Source of the DNA: Tanytarsus gracilentus
Taxonomy: Eukaryota; Arthropoda; Insecta; Diptera; Chironomidae
Assembly: GCA_038502055.1 (NCBI GenBank)
Contig: JAXRKN010000042.1
Span: 558,001-622,000, forward strand
Direction: 5' to 3'
Length of the DNA: 64,000 bases
Both the position numbers and the translations under genes were made by a program. Shown in pieces: positions 59,242-64,000 of the stretch. The stretch's first letter is position 1. Every line of letters begins with the position of its first letter. The notes under the pieces are model-generated. The model was not told where the DNA came from, did not search any database, and worked only from the letters and a program-made list of their open reading frames with translations.

Positions 59242-59364
59242 TTAAAATACGTTAAAGATATATTTTAGGTAGACTTTATAGAAATTTTCCGGAATATGTT
59301 CATTAATTGGACGGCCACGAATGGCGAATTTACGTTTTCTGCGAATTTCTGGTGAAATTTCGTT
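59242..59364 (-). CDS. 3' fragment of an unidentified minus-strand gene
   Basis: Reading the minus strand from 59,364 to the TAA at 59,244-59,242 gives 40 codons rich in R, K, E, P and N (with R-R-K-R-K and R-G-R-P-I-N-E stretches). This looks like real protein rather than the F/L/S/K frames of nearby noncoding DNA. A possible acceptor (TTTCACCAG) occurs inside at about 59,350. Upstream it runs straight into the homopolymer block at 59,366-59,466, so the rest of the gene may be missing or corrupted there. No family is recognised. Confidence 0.35.
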   Translation of the reverse strand, partial: NEISPEIRRKRKFAIRGRPINEHIPENFYKVYLKYIFNVF

Positions 59365-59365
59365 A

Positions 59366-59443
59366 TTTTTTTTTTTTTTTTTTAAATAATTTTTGGGGGG
59401 GGGGGAGGGGGGGGGGGAAAAAAAAAAAAAAAAAGTTGGGGAA

Positions 59444-59466
<23 letters not shown>
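59366..59466. repeat. Homopolymer block, probably low-quality sequence
   Basis: About 18 T, then a G run broken by a single A (about 59,395-59,417), 17 A, GTTGGGG and about 25 A. Nothing else in the window has such G runs. A sequencing or assembly fault is more likely than a biological feature. Confidence 0.7.
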
Positions 59467-59474
<8 letters not shown>

Positions 59475-60322
59475 ATTAAAAAATAATTAATTAATTGCTG
59501 AAATTTATTAAAATTTGACACAGAAACTAAAACCACTAAAAATGCGTTTTAATATTTTTTCATAAGTTTTCTTTCATATTCTCCGATTTTTATAAAAATA
59601 CAGGAAAAAAGTGATAAGGCGTGGAATTTAATTTAAATGGAATTGTGCATGTTAAATTGGAATTCGAACTTTTAATTGTACAAGTTCATTGGATACTAAG
59701 ATACATTACATTAGCTTTTTAAATTATCATCGTTAAGGTTAAATTTTTATTAGTTAAGCATCTCTTTTTATCCAGGAGTTTCTGAATTTTTCCAAATTGT
59801 TCCACAGATAATTTTTTAAGAACAAAATGGAATATGAAACACGATGACAATTCAAAGCACTTTAGGCTTTAGGCAGGCTAATCTGGTACATACACACACC
59901 TTATGAGAAAGTTTTATTGAATTTTAAAAATCATGAAAGTTCTTTAAATTCAAAATTTCAAAAATCTCAACAAAACTCTCTTAAAAATTAAATATTCTTC
60001 TATATTAAAATTATCGGTTCGAATCCGTTAAATTCGTAGCATTCAAACTTAGTCCATTTGATCCAGATTCAGGAATTATTCAAAATAAAAACTATGTTAG
60101 AGTTCAAAATTATTGTCATTTGCCACACAAATAATCACATTTAAATCTAACATAAAAAAATATGTTTTGTAACAGTTATTTCAAGTATAGCATTACAGTT
60201 TAAGGCTTTTGCATCCTTATCACAATTATTGCAAATATATCTCGAAAGAAAAAAATCATTAACCGTATTTTATAATATTAGAAAATCAGTTTCAATCTAG
60301 CCTTCATCCTCTCGCGCTATCA
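59467..60322. other. Intergenic stretch with the 3' end of the thioredoxin gene
   Basis: AT-rich. It should contain the 3' UTR of the minus-strand thioredoxin gene, though I see no clean AATAAA near the stop. One exact B-box-like motif lies at 60,016. Confidence 0.45.
60016..60026 (+). repeat. B-box-like motif copy (exact)
   Basis: GGTTCGAATCC between two housekeeping genes; upstream DNA has no A box or acceptor stem. Confidence 0.5.
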
Positions 60323-61377
60323 TCACGCGCTCTTTTTCCGCGCTAGTCTGTCGATTAGGTCCTCGATCATGTTCGCATCCACTAAGCCAATAAATTTGTC
60401 TACCACCACGCCGTTTCTAAAAGTGAAAAATTATTAATTGATCAATTAGCTTGAAACTAATTAATTAATATGAGCAAATTGATAAGATTGAGTTATCAGT
60501 AATAAAATTTTGAACTTCCCGCACCTTTTAAATTTAACGATAAATAAAAATTTCCAACTTTTTGTGTCCTTAAATTTGAAATTTAAATGTTGTGAAATTT
60601 TTCAGTTCTTTAAAATATTTAAAAAAATGCGCGGGAAATTCAAATCTATTTAATTTACAAGAAAACTTCAACTCCAAATCTTGGGAATGATCCAAAAATT
60701 TGCACTATAAATAATCCAAAAATCTTCTTCATACCTAAATGCTAACACTGCTGGCACTGCTTTTACTTCAAATAGATGCACCAAACTGTAAATTTAAATA
60801 TATGAGGAAATTAATAAATTACATTTCCAGCCTTGCATGTGCATTTAATCAGTGCTAACAACACTTACTCAATATTTGTGTCAACATCGACGATCGCAAG
60901 GTCAATATCGGGATTTTCTTCAAGCAATTCTTGTAGTTTTGGCGTGAGAAGTTTACATGGCTCGCACCTAGACAAATAAATGAATGCGTGACAATTTTAT
61001 TACAGTCGATGTAATTTGAACTACACTTACCATTCCGCCTATATATGAACAAGAAAGTATTGATGTGTATTTGTAGCCATATAGACAAAAGAAAGATGAT
61101 GTCAGTGGAAATTTAAGGATATTGAGGGCAATTAAACTTACGTGAAAATTTACGATGATCGGCAGATCTGAGTTTATGACCTGGAGATGACATTCAAGGA
61201 TGCACATTGAGGTGTCTCAAGGATATCAATTAAATTTTAATACTTTTTTACCTTTTTATCAAAGTCAAAATGATCTTTTATTACAAATCTCTTCGGACTG
61301 CACGCCGACAGCGAGAGGGTCTTTCTAAGTATTGATTCGACCACTTGTGGTGTGGTTCTTCCGATTGCTCTTAACAT
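60323..61377 (-). CDS. Mitochondrial-type thioredoxin
   Basis: Six exons (61,377-61,252; 61,180-61,142; 61,038-61,031; 60,967-60,869; 60,785-60,735; 60,416-60,323) join in frame to 138 residues with GT-AG introns throughout. The first ~30 residues are Arg/Ser/Thr-rich with few acids, fitting a mitochondrial presequence. W58-C59-E60-P61-C62-K is the redox site (family consensus W-C-G-P-C; Glu in place of Gly is unusual but keeps both cysteines). V-P102-A-V holds the cis-proline, and F-x-N-G and G-L-V-D-A-N motifs follow, as in Trx2-type proteins. It reduces protein disulfides in the matrix, fed by thioredoxin reductase. Exon 3 is only 8 nt and encodes the start of the active site. It is divergent from ETHE1. 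Confidence 0.92.
61031..61038 (-). other. 8-nt microexon of the thioredoxin gene
   Basis: GCGGAATG lies between TATATAG and GTAAGT and supplies A-E and two bases of the active-site Trp codon. Skipping it would break the frame and remove the motif, so it must be included. Confidence 0.85.
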
Positions 61378-62223
61378 TCTCTTAATTTACACAACTATTT
61401 TTTTGATATTTTGTCGTCAGTGATAATTTTTTGTGGAGCGTATAGGAATTAAATAAAAATGACACGCAAATCCAATGACAACTCACTTAACTAATAGCTC
61501 TTGAGATTACTGCCTATTTACGCTTGCATGAGATGTAAACGAAAACTTTCACTTTTTTAAAAATCCTAATAATTCTGGGAAAATTATGTTAAATCACTTG
61601 CTGTTGAAATTCAGTAGACAAAAAATTGACGTCACGTGTTGGGTTGTCCGATGGATGTTATTTGTGGTAGAAAATGGAACAGATGATGGTAAAGTCTGGC
61701 AATGGCGCATTTAAGTTTGTTTTTATTTTTATTTCTTATTTTTGAGATTTTTTAGAGTTGTCAATTTTTAGAAAGTTAAAAATTTAAAATTTATTAAAAT
61801 TTTTAAATTTATTTTTTAATATTTTTTTTATAAATCAAAGTTTTTCGGTAAGTTTTTAATTAAAAATCTCATAAAGTTCATTTCAAAGTCATCTAGTCAC
61901 CTTACTTGTTTGTGAATTATCAAAATACATTTTTTTTGGTTGCTTCAAAACCAAAATATTCATCCAGAAAAAAAATCTTATCTAAGTAAATTCAGTCGAT
62001 AAGAATTTTTTGAACGACCCACACGGGAGTCAAAAATAAATTCAATCAATAATTAGCAGGTTGCCGGTAAGTCGACACAAAATTTTGCAGTACACAAACA
62101 AGCCTACGTGACTTTTGAGTGAACAATCAAAATTTATCCTGCGACATTTTCGATAAGATATTAAATCTAACGAAAAAAATTATTTCAATGTGTGTAGTTT
62201 AATTAAACAATAAGAAGAATAAA
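61378..62223. other. Divergent promoter region of thioredoxin and ETHE1
   Basis: 846 bp between the two start codons. AT-rich, with no convincing TATA box on either side and no ORF. It should contain both 5' UTRs and promoters. Confidence 0.5.
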
Positions 62224-63741
62224 ATGAGCACCATCATGCACGCGAGCCGTAAATTAGTTGGTTCAGTCTTTCGACCACTATTGACTAACACAGACAGAGC
62301 TTTGGTGTTCCGCAGCATAATCAAGACGAGATTTTATTCAGCAATGACTTCACAAGTTCAAGCCCATCCAGATTTTTTCTTTCGTCAGATGTTTGATGAA
62401 AAGAGTTGGACCTATTCCTACATCCTCGCCGATCTCGAGAGCAAGGAGGCAGTTATAATTGATCCTGGTAAGTTAGTGCGAAAAAATTGCTTGCATCATC
62501 ATAAAAAAAATGTTGCAATGTTTGATTGTGTAAGAGAAAGATTGCTTAAGCGTGAAATGATAAAAAAGCCATTGGAATGCACAAAAAAAGATTTGTATTA
62601 AAAAACGTTAAAAAAGCTTTTAATTTTTATTTTTTTTTAAATAAATTTCATTTAAATTATTTCATAAAATAAAAATTTATTTTAAAATTAACACGTAAAA
62701 TCCAAAAGATCAAAGATATTTTTTCTACAAAAAAAAGAAAAAAACATTGCGTCATAGAAGATATCGGCGTTTCAATCGCCGTACACGTGCCGTTAAGTAG
62801 TGACGGCCAAACAAATAATCTAGCTTCAAGGTCAACCAATTTTTTGGGGGCTTGTGAAAATTCTTGCGTGTTAAAAAAAGCTAAAGATCGATAAAAATAA
62901 ATTTTTGAAATTTCAAAAATTAATTTTAAATAAATGTGAGAAAATAAATTTTTAACACACCCCTAAAAGATAAAAATAATTCTTTATTTTTTAAATTATC
63001 ACCTCATCTTCTTTTATTCTCTTCCTCACACACCCACAGTTCTCGAGCAAGCGCCTCGTGATGCCAAAGCGATCAAAGAATTGGGCTTTAAATTAAAGTT
63101 CGCAATGAACACTCATTGTCATGCGGATCACATCACAGGCAGTGGTTACTTAAAAAAATTACTTCCGGGTACACTCAGTGTTATTGGCAAGTATGCCGGC
63201 GCAAATGCTGATCGTCTTCTCGACAACGATGAACTAGTCGAGTATGGAAAGTTCAAAGTTCAAGCGGTCTCAACTCCCGGTCACACGTGAGTTAGCAAAG
63301 AATCAAACAAAAAATTTCAAAGTTTTAATTGCAAATTTCATCAGCAATGGTTGCATGACTTTTATTGCTCACGAGCAAGGCATGGCATTTACAGGTGACG
63401 CCTTACTCATCCGCGGCTGCGGCAGAACTGATTTCCAAGAAGGAAACCCTAAAACTCTCTACGAGTCAGTGCATTCAAAAATCTTGTCATTACCCGAAAA
63501 TTTTGTCCTCTATCCAGCTCATGACTACAAGTGAGTTTGTATGCGAATTTCAATTAGCAACACACTCAAGATGAAATCAAGGTCAATTTAACACAACTTT
63601 AACTTCTCTTTTTTTCCCGCAGAGGTGTTTTACAAACAACCGTTGCAGAAGAGAAAAAATACAATCCAAGACTCACGAAGAGTGTCGAGGATTTCATTTA
63701 CATCATGGACAACTTGAATTTGGCATATCCAAAGCAGATCG
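62224..63741 (+). CDS. ETHE1: ETHE1 persulfide dioxygenase, partial at right edge
   Basis: Exons 62,224-62,467, 63,040-63,286, 63,345-63,530 and 63,623-63,741 join in frame; the last exon(s) lie beyond 64,000. The enzyme oxidises glutathione persulfide to sulfite in mitochondrial sulfide detoxification. The first ~40 residues are basic and Ser/Thr/Arg-rich, fitting a mitochondrial presequence. The metallo-beta-lactamase fold is shown by H107-C-H-A-D-H112, the P-G-H163-T motif and T-G-D182. These correspond by constant offset (28) to human iron ligands H79, H135 and D154. R-T-D-F-Q-E-G follows, then Y-P-A-H-D-Y. Intron 1 (572 bp) is the longest. The ATG is the first in frame and is followed by the presequence. 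Confidence 0.94.
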
Positions 63742-64000
63742 GTGAGTGTTGATTACATAACAATAATTAATTATTTTTAAAAAATAAATTCCATCCCTTG
63801 CACCCACAAAAAAATAAAATTTGCCCTCATTCAATGTTAACGGGACACTTCATAATGATAAGAAAAGGGTTTTCCTTTAAGCTCTCTTCAAATTTAATCT
63901 ACATCCGGTCTTGATGTGTGTCGAGTGAGAGAGTTGGGAAAATCGTCAATGATCAAAAGGAGGGAGGGTATTTTTAGGGGCTGCTATAGAATTTCAATTA
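63742..64000 (+). other. Intron of ETHE1 running off the window
   Basis: It starts at a GTGAGT donor after exon 4. No acceptor with the expected C-terminal coding sequence is seen before the end of the window. Confidence 0.7.

Noticed and set aside
1709..60026. tRNA genes at the GGTTCGAATCC motifs
   Set aside because: No acceptor stem, D arm or anticodon arm can be placed upstream of any copy checked.
1..64000. CRISPR arrays, bacterial operons, prophage
   Set aside because: No regularly spaced repeats or prokaryotic gene structure; introns and LTR elements show a eukaryotic genome.

Overview
The window is nuclear DNA of an AT-rich arthropod genome, most likely a dipteran of the midge/mosquito grade. 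This rests on short GT-AG introns (about 50-80 bp in several genes), AATAAA poly(A) signals, TATA plus initiator promoters, a BEL/Pao retrotransposon, and insect-like orthologues of DDRGK1, mitochondrial thioredoxin and ETHE1. The genus is not determinable by eye. Roughly 45 kb is AT-rich DNA with no recognisable protein gene; it could be intergenic or introns of a very large gene.

Layout. 1-10,675: gene-poor, with small inverted-repeat elements and copies of a motif resembling the B box of tRNA genes. 10,682-20,253: a complete, very young BEL/Pao retrotransposon. It has 637/636-bp LTRs that differ only in one A-run, an intact 2178-residue Gag-Pol with two PHD-like fingers at its N terminus, and a third, non-envelope ORF behind a splice acceptor. 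20,260-45,840: gene-poor. 45,850-49,940: a gene or broken gene encoding ankyrin repeats, an HExxH metallopeptidase-like region, a membrane segment, a repeated W-x2-M module and a NACHT-type STAND ATPase. It is interrupted by a degenerate partial duplication that may be biological or an assembly fault. 53,860-54,280 (minus): a two-exon gene for a 51-residue secreted peptide with four cysteines, too short for ordinary ORF finding. 54,877-55,882: a solo LTR with a 5-bp target duplication. 58,200-64,000: a compact housekeeping cluster, with DDRGK1 (minus, 3 exons), thioredoxin (minus, 6 exons including an 8-nt exon) and ETHE1 (plus, 4 exons, running off the right edge).

How the genes relate. The right-hand cluster mixes an ER UFMylation factor with two mitochondrial redox/sulfur enzymes. 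Thioredoxin and ETHE1 are divergent across about 850 bp. No functional coupling is shown beyond proximity. The NACHT gene and the small secreted peptide are the two candidates for undescribed, possibly defence-related biology. Both assignments are inferences from architecture. Three places (48.3-48.7, 51.3-51.4 and 59.37-59.47 kb) carry homopolymer-rich or degenerate sequence that should be checked against reads before biological meaning is read into them.
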